A stretch of 64,000 nt of DNA from Pyropia yezoensis (GCA_009829735.1 CM020620.1:6032593-6096592), one strand, 5' to 3'; counted from the first letter of the stretch, positions 21,789 through 33,514 are shown. Numbers and translations are program-made. Notes: a model not told the origin generated them from the letters alone.

Positions 21789-24700
21789 GGGGGCGGGGGT
21801 CGACGGGGGCGCGGATGGGCGTCGCGGGGGTGGGAAAGGCCGGCGACCACTCACCGCCACCGCCACCGCCGCCACCACCACCACGAACCCGCCGGGGTGT
21901 GGTGGGAGCTGTGGTACACTCAGCCGGCCAGGGGAGACAGGAGTGCGGGCACCTGCTCGTCAGGGCTCCGCCGCACGTTGCCTGGAGTGAGAGGCGGGGG
22001 AAGGACAGCCCGGCGGCGACGGCGGCGGCAGCAGCGGCGGCGGCGTCGGCGGCGGCCGCCGTCCAGCAGCCTTGCCAGCAGGGGGGGGAGTGTGCTGGCC
22101 ACGTGCGGGGGGAGGCCGGGTTGGCCGCGACCACTACGGTCACCCGTCACGTCGTTGCACGATCTCCCCCCACCCCGCCACGGGTGTGGATTGGCGGCGG
22201 CGGCGGAAAGGGAGCCTCGGGTGGTTTGGTCGGTGGGGGGTGGCCGCCCGCCACGGGGGCTGAGCCGCTGGAAGGCGGCGCGCGGCGGTGGCACTCGGCC
22301 GCAGAGCAACGGCCGCCTCACACGCCGGCGTGGGGGGTGCGGGAACCAAAAAAAATCCCCCCGCCGCCGGCTCGTGGCAGATGCCGGCCGTCCACCGGTT
22401 GGGGCACCCGTCCGGCGGCGATGGGTCCGCCACCTGCAAGACGGCTTGCGCGGGGGTTGGGGGGGGGAGGGGGAAGGTAGGCTTCCGCGACCAAGCCCTC
22501 CTGTATGATAGCGTGTCCGCGGCACACGCGGGGGCGCGGCCAGCCCAGCGCCAAGGGGAACAGCCTCTGCCGGGGGAGTATGTAGTAGGCCGCCGCCGAC
22601 GATGCCTATGCAAGCAGGCGCCTCTGGGGAGAAGACAAGAAAAAAAAGAGCTGGCTCCGTCCAGAGCGGGCGGGGCAGTGTCCGCGTTCGCGCCGAACCG
22701 GCGTGGAGTGCTTGTGCTGCCAAACGGCACACAGCGAGGAGCGTGGCGGGCGAGGAAGGGAGAGGGGGGCGGGTGAGGGTGGAGAGGGGAAGGGCCAGCC
22801 GGCGTTGGCGATGCCGTGGAAGGCGCGTTGCGGCGGGGGCCTTTGCGGGGGCGTCCGCGCGGTCACGCGGTGCAGACCAGGAGGTCGATGGCAAGGAAGG
22901 GTGAGCGGCGGGGGTGTGGCGGCTCACCGGGGGGATGGATGCCAAGGGGCGTGTACCAGTGTGGCTGTGCAGGGAGGGTGTGGGTGCCAAGGGATGATGG
23001 GGGTGGGGTGGGGAGGACCACCAATGGTGGCAGGGGGTGGTTTTCGCATGGGGGTGGGGGGGGGGGGCGTGGCCGCAGCTGGCTAGCACGCGGGAAGTCG
23101 CGCGGGGAGGCCAAGTGGGAATATGGTGGGTGCGGCCACCCGCCGCGACGCGCGGCAGGCGCAGGGCGCTGGCACACGGGGGTCCCACATGCGCGCACCC
23201 CTGCTGAGCCAGCAGGCGTCGGGGCCCACCAGCGGTCGCCCGCCGCAGGCCGCACGTCACGCTGGTCGTGGTGGCGGCGACAAGGGTGGGGGGGAGGTGG
23301 TGCGTGCGCGTCGGCTCCCCCGCTCGTATCTTGGTGCCGACGCGGCTGTCGCCCCTGTGATTGCGGGGGGGCACCCTCCCCTCAACTGCCAAGCGAAGGA
23401 AAAAAAAAAAACAGGGAAGAGGGCAGAGCGCGTCCATGGCGGCAGCGGCGGGACAGGGACCGCCGGGGGGGCGCGGTAGGAGCGCGGGGGTGTGGGGATG
23501 GGGACTGGGTGTGATGGGGGGGGGGGCGAGAGGGGCAGAGGTCCACGCCGGTTGTCCACGAACCAGCCATCCCCGTCCCACTGACCGGTGGAAAAGCGTA
23601 GGATTTTTTCCACTTCGGTCTCCAGCCCCGCGTCACTGAGCCACAAGCGTGGCTCGGTGGGGGAGGGGAGGGTGGGGGGGGCGGCCCCGCCGGCAAGGCG
23701 GACAGGCACACTCCCCGTCCTGGCAGACCCGCCCTTGACGGAACGACCAGCAAGACGGTGTGGGAGGACCCTCCCTCGGAACAGCCAGCCCGGCGGAAGG
23801 GGGGGGTGCCACCGGTGGTGTGCCCACACAGTTTGTAGACCCGCGGGCAGAGACCCCTCTCGGCTCTTGGCGGGAGTTGGGGCGGTGGGGGGGGGGGGGG
23901 GGGGGGGGGTGCGGGGTGATTGTGAGCCCCGCGATCACGCGTGCTGGAGGAGAAGCGCGGTGGCCTCCCACCCTCTTCGACGGGGAGGGGCGCGCATGTG
24001 ACCCGCGGGCCCCCCACCCCCTTGCGCAAAAAGGGCCGACGCTCCCCGGCCGCGTGGGTGCCCTCGAGTGTCCACCGGCGGCTGGCGGGGGGTGGCGGCG
24101 CCCGGCCGCCTCTGGGACAATGACCTCCCACGGCGGGTTCCAGGGGATTGGGGTGGGGCGGAGCGGGCCGCCAAAGGAGGCATGTCCATGTGTTCCGCGC
24201 TTCTGTGCGTGTGGCCCGGGGCCGGGCCGCGTGAGCCAATTTCGTTGGAGGGTACCGGCACCGCAGCCAGCAGACTTTTGAAAAAGAGGACCCTCGGCGA
24301 GCGCTTCACAAAGGCGGCAGCGTGTCGAAGACGATCACGTTTTTTCGTGCACCCCACTTGACCCCATTTGGCACAAAGGCAAGAGCAACACCCGGCGACG
24401 TCCAAACCCCGCCACACTGCATCGAGAACAGAGGAGGGTTTTGGTGGTCCCGCACTTCCCGCACCCCTCTTGTGCGTACGCTACAAGCAGAGCCGCTGAA
24501 GGCCTTCAAAAGAGCATATGTATATGTTTTGTTTCCAGACGCCCCATCTGTGGCGGCAGAGTCCAGAAGGCCCAACCAATCGAAACACGCTGGCGGATGA
24601 GAGAGAGGCGGGAGGCAGGAGGCTGTGTACCACTCGGATGCGTACTGTCCGCGTTCTGTGACCTCGGGGCTGGCGACGGGTTGGGCTGGGGACAAAGGGC

Positions 24701-25040
24701 AACGGTGAAGCTCAGGGCAGTCGCCTTCCGTGGGCAGCGGGGGCGCTTCTTAGCAGCGAGCCGTGCGGGGAGACGTGCGGCTTGGGAAGCATCAAAAAAC
24801 GAGGTGAAGCACCATGGTAAACATGCCCCTTTTTCTCCCTCTTTTCTCGTCGATATTCTCCACCGCCCCGGCAGATTGCCAACTGCAATGGCGAGGAAAG
24901 GTCGGGCCCAGCTGGGCAAAAGAGCTCGACAGGGAAGAGAGGGCACCAGGCCAGCCGCGGCAGCGGTCAGCACAGCCAATAGGTAAACGACTCACGGCGC
25001 ATGAGCCATGGACATGGGGCTGCGATCGAGAGTGTAGGAG
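21789..25040. other. Gene-poor G-rich intergenic region
   Basis: No gene is supported on either strand. The sequence is rich in G runs (for example 23883-23910) and TGGGGGG blocks. Open frames have atypical composition (Pro/Arg/Gly) and no domain. Complexity rises from about 24,300 on, but no family was recognised. Confidence 0.5.
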
Positions 25041-27474
25041 AGTGTAGCTCCGTTTGTACAGGGGCTCCCGTGTAGTGTTGAAACCTGTTGAATACAGCTA
25101 TTTTCCAAGCAGTCCTAGAAATATGTATAATTATAATTCATATCCAGCAGACATCAATAAATTCATTGTTTGAGAAACGGTGTTCGTGGGCACCTGCCAA
25201 CATGTGGCACGTCCCCACACTGACTGTTTTTCTGGATAACTGGATCTCCAATGACTACTGAGGACTTTTCATTCCCTCTTACCAAGCCCTGGGGTATGTG
25301 CTCGGGTCAAAAAATTCAAGTGGCAGTGCACGCCCGTCGCCGGGCACTCTGACTCACTGAGCACGCCCTTCGAGGTTTTGTGTATATTGTGTTAACCCTC
25401 GCATTGCCCTACATACGCCGGTGGAGCAGCCAGCGAATACGGCCGTATCGAGCTCGCGCCCATCGGGTTGGAAAGGAGACTGACAGCATCCGGCACGTAC
25501 GGGACGCGGTGTCATATCGAGATCAGCAACGACTCTGCCTCCATCCGCTTCATTGCAATGGCCACCATGCCCGCCTTGTACAGTTACGCCTGAGCCTTCT
25601 ATTCGCCATAGGGGTGGAAGGTGTGCACGCCAGACGCGTCAAATAAGTCCATCTCGGTGAGGCCCATTCGCCAAGCAGCGGTGGCATTGGCCAGATTCGA
25701 CTTTCCCGCGGCGCCGTCCGCTGCGCTGACGCCACTCATGGACCTGGTGGCTTCTTCCGGCTCCGTAGACCCGGCTGCCCGGTCCCCGTTAACGGTTGCA
25801 GCCTCCACGTTGGGCACGATCGCCGTCGCCTGCGCGCGTGCACGGCGTTTGTCGGTCCACTCCTTTGCCGAACCCATACATGGCTGCTATTGGCATCAAA
25901 AGACACCCAGCACCCCCGTCCATGTGGCGCTGCAATTGGCTGCACATTGCACCCCCCCACCCTCCCCTCCACTGGTCGGTTAACGCAGCAACCCCCTTGG
26001 GGCGAGCCCCCGTGGTCCCCGTTCCAGGTATCCCTCTTGAGCGGCACCCGCCCGCTTCCACCAGGCGTCTCCCTCAGCGCTTTCATGGAGGTGCCCTCCT
26101 CCACTCACTCGTCGCCCCTCGACAGATGGATGCTCCTTAGATGTCCATCTAGATTGACATCTAGATAATTTAGTACAAAGTATGTGAGATGCGTCTTTTG
26201 AAGCTCGCTAATTGGGTAGATAGGTAATTTATATCTACGTACATAGATATGATCGAACACTTGTTGCATGGGTTCTTGGCGTGATTGAAGTGTCAGTAAC
26301 TTTCATCCTTTAATGTGCTGCAATCTGGCTTGGTTGTGATGTGTGCTGGCAGTACAGATGTCACTACACGATATGTGTGACGGAATGGAACATTGTTTTT
26401 AAAAAGGAAACGACGGAAACAGCCCTCTCACTTTCTGCGTGCCCCCGTGCTGGTCAGAGATGGTTTTGAAACAGCGCCTACATGACTTTCTGCTTGAAAG
26501 AGGTCAGGCCGACGCCTGGCGGGAGAAAGGGCACCGGCCGCTGTCTGCGAGGCTCGCGTTACGGACCATTTTAGGCCAAGGCTTGCCGTTGAGCACTCAG
26601 CATTCGGCTCTCAAGCTGTGGATTTTGCTGCGGGCCCGGCTGCCGGCGAGATGGTTACGACCTGGTTGCGTGAGATAGCCGCCAGAGGCGCGTGGCCCGA
26701 TGGCCAGCTAACCTCGTCGCGTTGGCTGGAGTAGAAGGGAATGGGCTCTTTGGCCGACATCCCGTGCGGAATGAGTGGGAGTAATCACTGGGCCGCTCAC
26801 GAGGGAAAGGTGGGAATAGCCAACGGGGGACAGTGTCCTTCAGGGGCCATCTCCACCGCAGCTGCCCCCGGTCGAGGCGGTCAGGCGGTTGGACCACGTA
26901 TTCCTGCCTACCCCCACCACTGAGTTGCATCCCGTCCGATCAGGTGCATCGCGAGCACAATGAGCTCAATCTCCCGACAGGCTTGACCTGAATCTGTTGG
27001 GGAGCGCAGGAGGGTGAACGAACAAATGTCATTCTCCTTCCTGTCCCTACATATCCTGCTGGCCCCCACCGGCTGCAATCGCACAGATGGTCTTTATTGG
27101 TTTTTCCCAAGATCTCCTCAGATGGAGATACTGTAAGGCGACCTCGAAGAAGGACCTCGGGAACTTCTGCGAGTCATGTAGCCCCTCTGTGTTCCTTATG
27201 ATTCTTGTTTGGGGTACGCCACTGGACAAGAAATCGGGCGAGTATTTGACATGGGATTATGTTATTTACCGGTTTCTTCTCTGTGTGGACAAAACTAGCC
27301 TCCACGGCTCGGTGGCCATCAGCCAATGGGCGACGAGAGATCTCGTCTCGCTACCGGAAGCCTCCAACCAGGTTAATAGCCACCGACTGCGGCGGCGGTA
27401 GGACCGCGCACCGGCACAGGCCCCAGCACCATCCGTCTCCACCAGGTGCCCGCGTGCCACCCCCACTTTCCACC
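25041..27474. other. AT-richer transposon-like intergenic region
   Basis: The base composition shifts clearly to AT-rich at about 25,050-25,400 and 26,130-26,430, unlike the flanking DNA. A palindrome lies at 26138-26163 (TAGATGTC...GACATCTA). A 92-codon minus-strand frame at 25599-25877 reads with ordinary amino-acid usage (MGSAKEWTDKRRARAQATAI) and could be a fragment of a mobile-element gene, but no family was recognised. This is probably old insertion sequence flanking the pogo element. Confidence 0.4.
26138..26163. repeat. Short perfect inverted repeat TAGATGTC/GACATCTA
   Basis: Eight-base arms with a 10-base spacer that itself contains CATCTAGAT. It sits at the edge of an AT-rich segment, so it may mark a transposon end. 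Confidence 0.55.
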
Positions 27475-28950
27475 ATGAGCGCTGCTGGACGGGCTACCCC
27501 CGCCATAGCGCGAGTCGCGCCCGGAGGTGCTACCCGATCGATTGTGCGGCGCCCGGCGCTCGCTCTGCAGCAGCGCCTTCTGATCATCACCCAAGTGGCG
27601 GACGGCATCCCCCTGGATATCCTCGCGACGCGGTACGGGGTCTCGCGGCGTGCCATCAGCCGCATCCACTCCTGCCGGGAGCAGACGTGGCGCGCCGCCG
27701 ACGCTGGCGTGCCTTACAGCAGCCTGTGTGCCCACCCCGCCCACTTCCCCCTCGTTGACGAGACGCTTCTCGCTGAGTTTTTGAGACTGCGGAGCGCGGG
27801 GTTGCCTGTCTCTCGCCTGGCCCTGCAAGTCAAGGCCGTGGCCCTGGCGGGGGTGCACTACCCAGGGGCGCCCTTCCGGGCCTCTAACGGGTACATCCAG
27901 CGCTGGCGGACGCGCAGCGGGGTGCGCAGCATCCGCCTGCACGGAGCTGGTGGAGCTGTCAACGTCGAGACGGCGGAGATGCAGATGAAGGAGCTCCGGG
28001 ACAAGCTCATTGGCGTGGACCCGGATTTGCTGCTCAACATGGACGAGGCCGCCCTGTACTACCAGCTTGCCCCCACCAACTCGTACGTGTTGGCACGCCA
28101 TGCACGGGAGACGAGGGGCACGGCGCTGCAGCACGCCAAGGCACGCCTGACGGTTATCTTTTGCGTGAACGCCACCAGCACGTTCAAGTTCCTGGCCGTC
28201 ATTGGCAAAGCGGCCAAGCCAGTTTGCTTCCGCTACTGCCCCGGGAACCTGCCAGTCAAGTACTACAGCCAGCGCAATGGGTGGATGGACCAGGTGGTTT
28301 ACCGGGAATGGCGCAAGGACTTATGTGCACTTTTTCGAAATTTCTCGTCGAGGGACGCTGTGCTCCTGGTGGACAACGCCAGTTGTCACGACCTGTCTGA
28401 CGCCCTGCCTGGGCTCGCAGTCGAGCCCCTCCCCCCCAACACGACGTCGAAGCACCAGCCCTGCGACCAGGGCATCATCAACGCGTCCAAGTCCGTGTAC
28501 AAGCGCGGGCTGATGGGGAAGATGTTGAAGGCCTTCGAGGAGCGGCTGGACGAGACGCCCGACCAGTCGACTGCGCGAGGAGCCCGGGAGGCGGCGGCAA
28601 AGTCTGGGTCATTGGGGCTGGCGGACGGGCGAAGCGCCAACGTGCTCGACGCCATGGAGCTGATCAAGGAGTCGTTTGATCAGGTCACGCCTGACAGCAT
28701 TGGGCGGTGCTGGCTGCGGGCCAAGTGCCTGCCCGAGGACGTGGAGACGTCCCTCACCGCGCGCCTCGAGACCGGCGACGGCGTTGTGGAGCAGCCGGCC
28801 GACGAGCACGCCCGAGCCATTGTGGACATGCTGCGAACTACGCGTAGCCTGGGCGTGGGTCATAGTGTGGAGGGTGTGGTGAATGGCGGGCCTCCCTTTA
28901 TGGATCTGCTTGTGTCGGGGAGCAGCCCGGACGCGCTTCCTGCCGTCTAG
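27475..28950 (+). CDS. Pogo/Tigger-type DDE transposase (CENP-B/DDE_1 family)
   Basis: A 491-aa transposase that appears intact. The N-terminal DNA-binding region has a psq-type helix-turn-helix (about 28-66, containing ATRYGVSRRAISRIHS), then a CENP-B-type HTH (about 90-150, ending YIQRWRTRSGV). The catalytic core has the DDE triad: D190 in LLNMDEAALYY, D300 in AVLLVDNASCHD and D331 in NTTSKHQPCDQGIINASK. The N-T-T-S-x-x-Q-P-x-D-Q-G motif is diagnostic of the pogo/Tigger/CENP-B group. The ATG at 27475 follows CCACC and begins just before the first HTH; the longer frame upstream looks non-coding. No premature stop is present, so it may be recently active or domesticated. Terminal inverted repeats were not identified by eye. 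Confidence 0.92.
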   Translation: MSAAGRATPAIARVAPGGATRSIVRRPALALQQRLLIITQVADGIPLDILATRYGVSRRAISRIHSCREQTWRAADAGVPYSSLCAHPAHFPLVDETLLAEFLRLRSAGLPVSRLALQVKAVALAGVHYPGAPFRASNGYIQRWRTRSGVRSIRLHGAGGAVNVETAEMQMKELRDKLIGVDPDLLLNMDEAALYYQLAPTNSYVLARHARETRGTALQHAKARLTVIFCVNATSTFKFLAVIGKAAKPVCFRYCPGNLPVKYYSQRNGWMDQVVYREWRKDLCALFRNFSSRDAVLLVDNASCHDLSDALPGLAVEPLPPNTTSKHQPCDQGIINASKSVYKRGLMGKMLKAFEERLDETPDQSTARGAREAAAKSGSLGLADGRSANVLDAMELIKESFDQVTPDSIGRCWLRAKCLPEDVETSLTARLETGDGVVEQPADEHARAIVDMLRTTRSLGVGHSVEGVVNGGPPFMDLLVSGSSPDALPAV

Positions 28951-30653
28951 CAGTGGCTGATGGAGGAAGAGGGCCTGCCTGCTGCTTCAGAGATTGAGTA
29001 GTGAACAACCTATCTGGGACTCGGTGGTCCCCGCACATGCCAGTCGGAGAGAAAAACAGTGGGAAAACTCGCATTGGCAAGGCCGCACAAAGCGCGACAC
29101 GCTCGGAAACACCTGCAGCAAATATTGCAGTGCTGTCCAAGCGCTTGTCCCTGCCTGACGAGCAACAGGAGCAATCAAAATCGCAGAGATGCAGAAACGG
29201 TCTTACTAAAGATGCAGTGGATACAAACACAAGCGGCATGACCGATAGCATACAAGATGCCGCACATTCCCATGTGCAGTGGATCATTCCTGTGGTGCGA
29301 CGCAAAAAACGCCATCGGAAAGCACACAGCATCCAAACAGACACGATGGTAAAGAGAGATCGCCACAATCAACATCACGAAAGCCCATCATGGTCAAGCA
29401 TGAGTGAAAGAGCATCATCGACAGTCCGTGTGCCGACAGTTGCCGGTGGGGACAGCCACAGGCGTCACGGACACACAGACCCTCACCCACTCGCCAAAAT
29501 CGCCCCCTCCCTCCCCCCCTCCTTCCCCACGCTCAGCCGAGTCCGCAGTCCCCACCCCTCCGTAAACACACGCAGTACGTAACCGTCGATAATTTCACAG
29601 GCCCACCACCACATGCCATACCTCACCTCCGCTCAGACCCTCCACCACCAAATTCTCCCTGTGCCCCCCCCGACCCCCGTGGCCCTCCCGCACACTCGAA
29701 GGACGACGGACGGCGCACGTGCGTGGCTTGGTCTATGGCGTGCACCTTGTACACTGGGACGGGCCCTGTACAGAAAGAAGAACGGAACGCGCATACACAC
29801 CAGTCCAGACAGCATCACCAGGAGGATGTGGCAGAGAAATAGGGTGGAGCGGCCAACGCACAGATATTGATGCCACAAGAGCAAACAGTTGGTCAGGACA
29901 TGCACACACAATGGGTAAAACAGCGCACCACGTGCATGTGCAGACAAAACAGCTAAGCATCGCACACACAGCGGACAAAAAACCGTAGCGGCTCGGTCCG
30001 GGGGGGTTGACAGCATGCGCCCAAAAAAAAGAAACGAGGGAAACAGCACGGACGCCGGCGCACAGCAGCACGAGAAAGTCACGTGGTCGCAACACGTACA
30101 TACAGCCGAGGAGCGTCGGCGCAAGGCAACAAGCGGCGGCCGGGGTGGTGCGGCCGGGTGGGGACGCGGGTCGTGCGGCAGGCCGGGGACCCGCGTAGTG
30201 CGGCGGGGCGGGGGCCGGGATCGTGTGGCGGGGGGTGGGGACCAGGATCGTGGGACGGGGTGGGGACCGCGATCGCGCGGCAGGGTGGGGGTCGCAGCAC
30301 CAGGGGGTGTAGGGGTGGTGCCGGGTGTGCGCGCGTCGCGCGCGCAGCGCTCGAACGACACGTGATTGATGCCAGCGGCGACTCTGCGGTCGACCCAGAA
30401 ATACATAGAATTTTTTGACGCCACCGCGAGGTGAGACGACAGATTCCCGATGTCTCGTGCGAAAGGGCTTTGATTTGAGTTATGAACCGTGTCCTAGGAA
30501 GGGGACTACCTTCTTGTCCTACCCCAGGATATGTGCGGGGCCGTACTGTAGATACGTATTAAGATACGTAGAAACATATATACAGCGGCCCAGAGTCGGT
30601 CAGACGGTGGACAGCAGAAGAACACGGTTTTCTCGCCAGGAGACATGGCTACA
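28951..30653. other. Intergenic region with a 25-bp minisatellite
   Basis: No convincing gene. Part of this is probably the 3' arm of the pogo-type element. A minisatellite lies at 30148-30299 (separate entry), and a TACTGTA motif at 30544-30550. Confidence 0.5.
30148..30299. repeat. Degenerate 25-bp minisatellite, about 6 copies
   Basis: Units start GTGCGGC, GTGCGGC, GTGCGGC, GTGTGGC, GTGGGAC and GCGCGGC at 30148, 30173, 30198, 30223, 30250 and 30275. Spacings are 25, 25, 25, 27 and 25. The consensus is roughly GTGCGGCGGGGTGGGGACC followed by GCGATC. Several units carry a GATCG core. Confidence 0.85.
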
Positions 30654-30655
30654 TA

Positions 30656-31117
30656 TTGCAGTTCTCCCAATTTTGGCCGATCCGGACAAGAACAAGAACA
30701 ACAGTCCCCTGACCAATGACATGCCTCACAGGATGCCTCTCTGACCAATGAGAGCTCCGAATCAGCCTCCATTGTTGTGCAAACAGTAAGATCTGCGACT
30801 TTCCCGGGACTCCGAGCACATGGAGGGGAGAACCTGAGTGGAACAGACACCAAGACAAGCTGGACAACTGTTCCGGAGAGGAACTAGCCGATGTGGGGGG
30901 AATCTTCGGCGATCTCAGCCGAGAGAACAACAGTGTTTCGACCAATCAGCGATTGGTAAGAGGCCCACTGTGGCTGCAGCCAATCATCTGCTCTGGGCGA
31001 TCGGGCCCCTAGAGCACGCGATTGGCTCGCCCTCACCTGCCAGCACGCGATTGGCTCCCACAGTTGTTCATGCAGTGTTGTTCTTGTCCGGATCGGCCAA
31101 AATTGGGAGAACAGCAA
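30656..31117. mobile_element. 462-bp MITE with near-perfect 42-bp terminal inverted repeats
   Basis: The segment 30654-30695 is the reverse complement of 31078-31119 with one mismatch in 42 positions. The shared arm runs TATTGC(A/T)GTTCTCCC, then AATTTTGGCCGATCCGG, then ACAAGAACAA. If the outermost TA on each side (30654-30655, 31118-31119) is the target duplication, the element is 30656-31117, as for a Tc1/mariner-type MITE. It has no coding capacity. Its interior is dense with CCAAT/ATTGG sites (for example 30712, 30742, 30938, 30950, 30980, 31019, 31050), some as tandem copies (CACGCGATTGGCTC twice, 31 bp apart). Confidence 0.88.
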
Positions 31118-31425
31118 TACCCCGTACTGGCTGCAAGTTAGGGATTTTAATTGGCTATCACATGTACGGACAGTGCGCTGTGGCCAACGGCAGCCCGAGA
31201 AAACGACTACGGTACGTTGCAGAAAAAAGATACACGGAGCGTTCTTTTCTCATTCCTCCGAGAACCTTCGGGCCACAGGCCGGAGCCAATCAGGTGCCTT
31301 GACGGTATGGCCCGGTGTAATGGGCCCCACATGAGCGGTGGTGGGTCCCTTTCGGGAAACCCTGCCAGCGTGCTCATTAAGTGAGACGGCGGGAGGGGGC
31401 TACACGCGGCGGGGTAGGCCACGAC
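31118..31425. other. Spacer between MITE and Gly/Asp-rich frame
   Basis: About 300 bp with ATTGGC at 31150 and GAGCCAATCAGG at about 31283, but no gene is visible. Confidence 0.4.
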
Positions 31426-32245
31426 ATGGGGGGTCGGACCGGTGCCGCGGGCAGCATCGACGACGGCGGGCTCAGCGACGACGACGGTGACGACGACGAC
31501 GACGATGGCGACGACGGCGGCGGCAGCAGCAGCGACGGCGGCGACGGCGGCTGCGGCGGCGGCGGCGGTGGCGGCGGCGGCGGCGGCGGTGGCGTCGGCG
31601 GTGGCGTCGGTGGCGGTGGCAACGTCGGCGGCAGCGGCGACGACGGCGAGTTCGGGGGGGGGAGGGGAGGGACGGCGGTGGCGGCGGTGGCAACGGCGAT
31701 GGCGGCGGCGGCAGTGGCGTCGCCGACGAAGAGTTTTGGGGGGGGGAGGGCGGGGATGGCGGCGGCGACGTCAGCGGCTTCGGCGAAATGGACGGCGGCA
31801 GCGACGACGGCGTGTCGGGGGGGGGGGCGGGGGAGGGCTCGGCGACGTCAGCGGCGGCGGCGGCATCAACGGCAGCAGCGACGACGGCGTGTTGGGGGGG
31901 GGGGGGGGGGGCGGCGGCGATGACGGCGGCGGCGGGGACGGCGACGACGCTGGTGGCGTCGGTTGCTGCGGCGGCCTGCCCGGCGGCCGAGGCGGAGGTC
32001 GTGGCCACCCTGCGTGTGCCGGTGCCCGGGGCGGCGGCGGCCCCGTGGGCCTGGGTGCCCATGGTGGCGGCCGCCGTGGTCGACGAGGCGGCCATGGTGA
32101 CCGCAGCTGCAGCGGCGGTGATGGCTACGATTTTTCGGGGCAGAGAGGGGCAGTGGTTGACGGCCTTTTTTGTTGTGGGGTAGGGGAGTGCGCCTTGTGG
32201 CGGCGGCGGGGATGGTTTTTGATCGAGGGAGGGTGCCCGCGATAG
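31426..32245 (+). CDS. Possible Gly/Asp-rich repetitive protein, frame disturbed at G runs
   Basis: Weak gene candidate. From the ATG at 31426 the frame reads MGGRTGAAGSIDDGG, then acidic DDDGDDDDDDGDDGGG and poly-Gly. By changing frame at three long G runs, one gets a repeated module of the form G-D/N-V-x-G...D-D-G-(E/V)-(F/S/L)-GGG: GNVGGSGDDGEFGGG, SGVADEEFWGGEG, GDVSGFGEMDGGSDDGVSG and GDVSGGGGINGSSDDGVLG. The DNA under the last two is a 77-bp tandem repeat. It could be an extracellular or structural Gly-rich protein, or a non-coding GAC/GGC microsatellite that happens to be open. No known domain. Confidence 0.25.
31765..31918. repeat. 77-bp tandem repeat, two copies plus diverged upstream units
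   Basis: GCGACGTCAGCGGC at 31765 recurs at 31842, and GCGACGACGGCGTGT at 31801 recurs at 31878, both offset by 77. Two more diverged units ending in (G)n are recognisable upstream, near 31625 and 31714. Confidence 0.75.
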
Positions 32246-33246
32246 CGACACGCGCTGTTCAATGGCGGTCGGGTTGATAGAGGGAGGGAGGGAGCGGGGG
32301 TATGGGGAGAGCTCTAGGCGGCCTGGGGGTACGGCAGCTGGGGTAAAGTAACCGTTGTACATGGAACGGGGTGGGCGACGGCGTCGACGGTGGCGGTGTT
32401 ACTGGCGCCGCCGGCGCTGATTTTTTGTCGTAGGAGGGGCAGGCTTGCCCGGCCGAGCTCAGGGTGGCTGCGCGGCCGACGCGGAGGTTCTCCCGGGCAA
32501 GCGGGAGCTGTTTGGCTTGGCTGAGCACTTGGCTTGGTGCGGGTGGGAAGAGAGGATGTGGGGTAAAGCAGGAGCAGGGCGTTGCTGGAGCTGTTTTCGG
32601 GGGGTCTCGGGAGAGACACAGTTTTCTTTACGGACAAAACATCAGCAAGGACCTTCGTGCTGCCCGCCTCTCCTCTAATACGAGGCATCAACACCCCCAT
32701 GCCACAGATGCGCGGGGAGCGGTCCCCATCGCCCCCGCTGGTCGCGCACGTTGGCGCGTGCGGTCAAGTATCCATCTGGGCCCTGGTCCCCTCTCGGCCG
32801 CCCTCTATGCACGGGAGGTGCCCCGCCGAAGTCCCGGCATCGGGGACCGCCGCGGCAGGCGTGGGGCGGGTCAGTTTTTGTCTCCCCAAGGCGTCCAGTC
32901 CAGAAGAGGGGTCCAGGAGGGGAAGGGGGGGGAGAGGCTCCTTCATCATGAGTCGGGGGGGGGCGTGCCAGAGACGCCTGAACCTGAACAGGCAAGGGGC
33001 ACATGAAGACCAGGCTTCTTCGTGGACCAATCAAACGAGCCCATGACATGGACCATTTCCCTCAAGGACAGCGTTCTCAAAAATAGGGACCCCCACACGG
33101 AAAAAAGTCCTCAGAACAATGGCCTCCAACCTTCCCCGGGCTCCTCCCGTAAATCGAGCACCCCTCTTCCAAGCCTCAGTTTGCACATGGGCCCGGACCG
33201 ACCCCCGAGCCGGGCAAAGAAGTGCGAAAAGGATGGCCCCGTTTCA
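32246..33246. other. Intergenic region upstream of the Harbinger element
   Basis: No gene is supported. Open frames of 60-180 codons exist on both strands but lack any domain or coherent composition. Confidence 0.45.
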
Positions 33247-33290
33247 GGCCCTTTCGCAGTTCCGCTTCGTATAAACCTAACGCCGTTATA
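33247..33290. repeat. Left terminal inverted repeat of the Harbinger element
   Basis: It is the inverse of 36789-36826. It is followed directly by the subterminal motif GTTATAACG (33284-33292). Confidence 0.9.
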
Positions 33291-33514
33291 ACGCCCTCTG
33301 GGCTGCGAAAGGACGCACGCATGGTCGTTACAGTGGACAGCATCAATTACGTAGTTATCTGAAACATTGCTGACAGTTCGCCTGCACAATACTACCAAAA
33401 AAAGGGGTTTGGCGTGTCCTGTGCTGTGTGGTGTGCGTGGCGGTGCTCGACCACCCGGGCGCCCCCGGTGTGACGCGCAGCTGCTCCCTTGTGCTTGATG
33501 TGCACATTACCATC

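Noticed and set aside
21920-24417. Large overlapping minus-strand frames of 150-550 codons
   Set aside because: Composition is Pro/Arg/His-rich and follows the GC bias; all frames are open at once, with no domain or ordered segment.
29001-29582. 193-codon frame downstream of the pogo transposase
   Set aside because: No ATG start and no recognised motif; probably the 3' arm of the transposon.
30140-30300. CRISPR array
   Set aside because: Units are adjacent and diverged with no constant repeat and unique spacers; it is a minisatellite in eukaryotic DNA.
29633-30424. 263-codon minus-strand frame with hydrophobic segments
   Set aside because: Its N-terminal half is the 25-bp minisatellite, it lacks family resemblance, and the Cys/Leu-rich part looks like chance.
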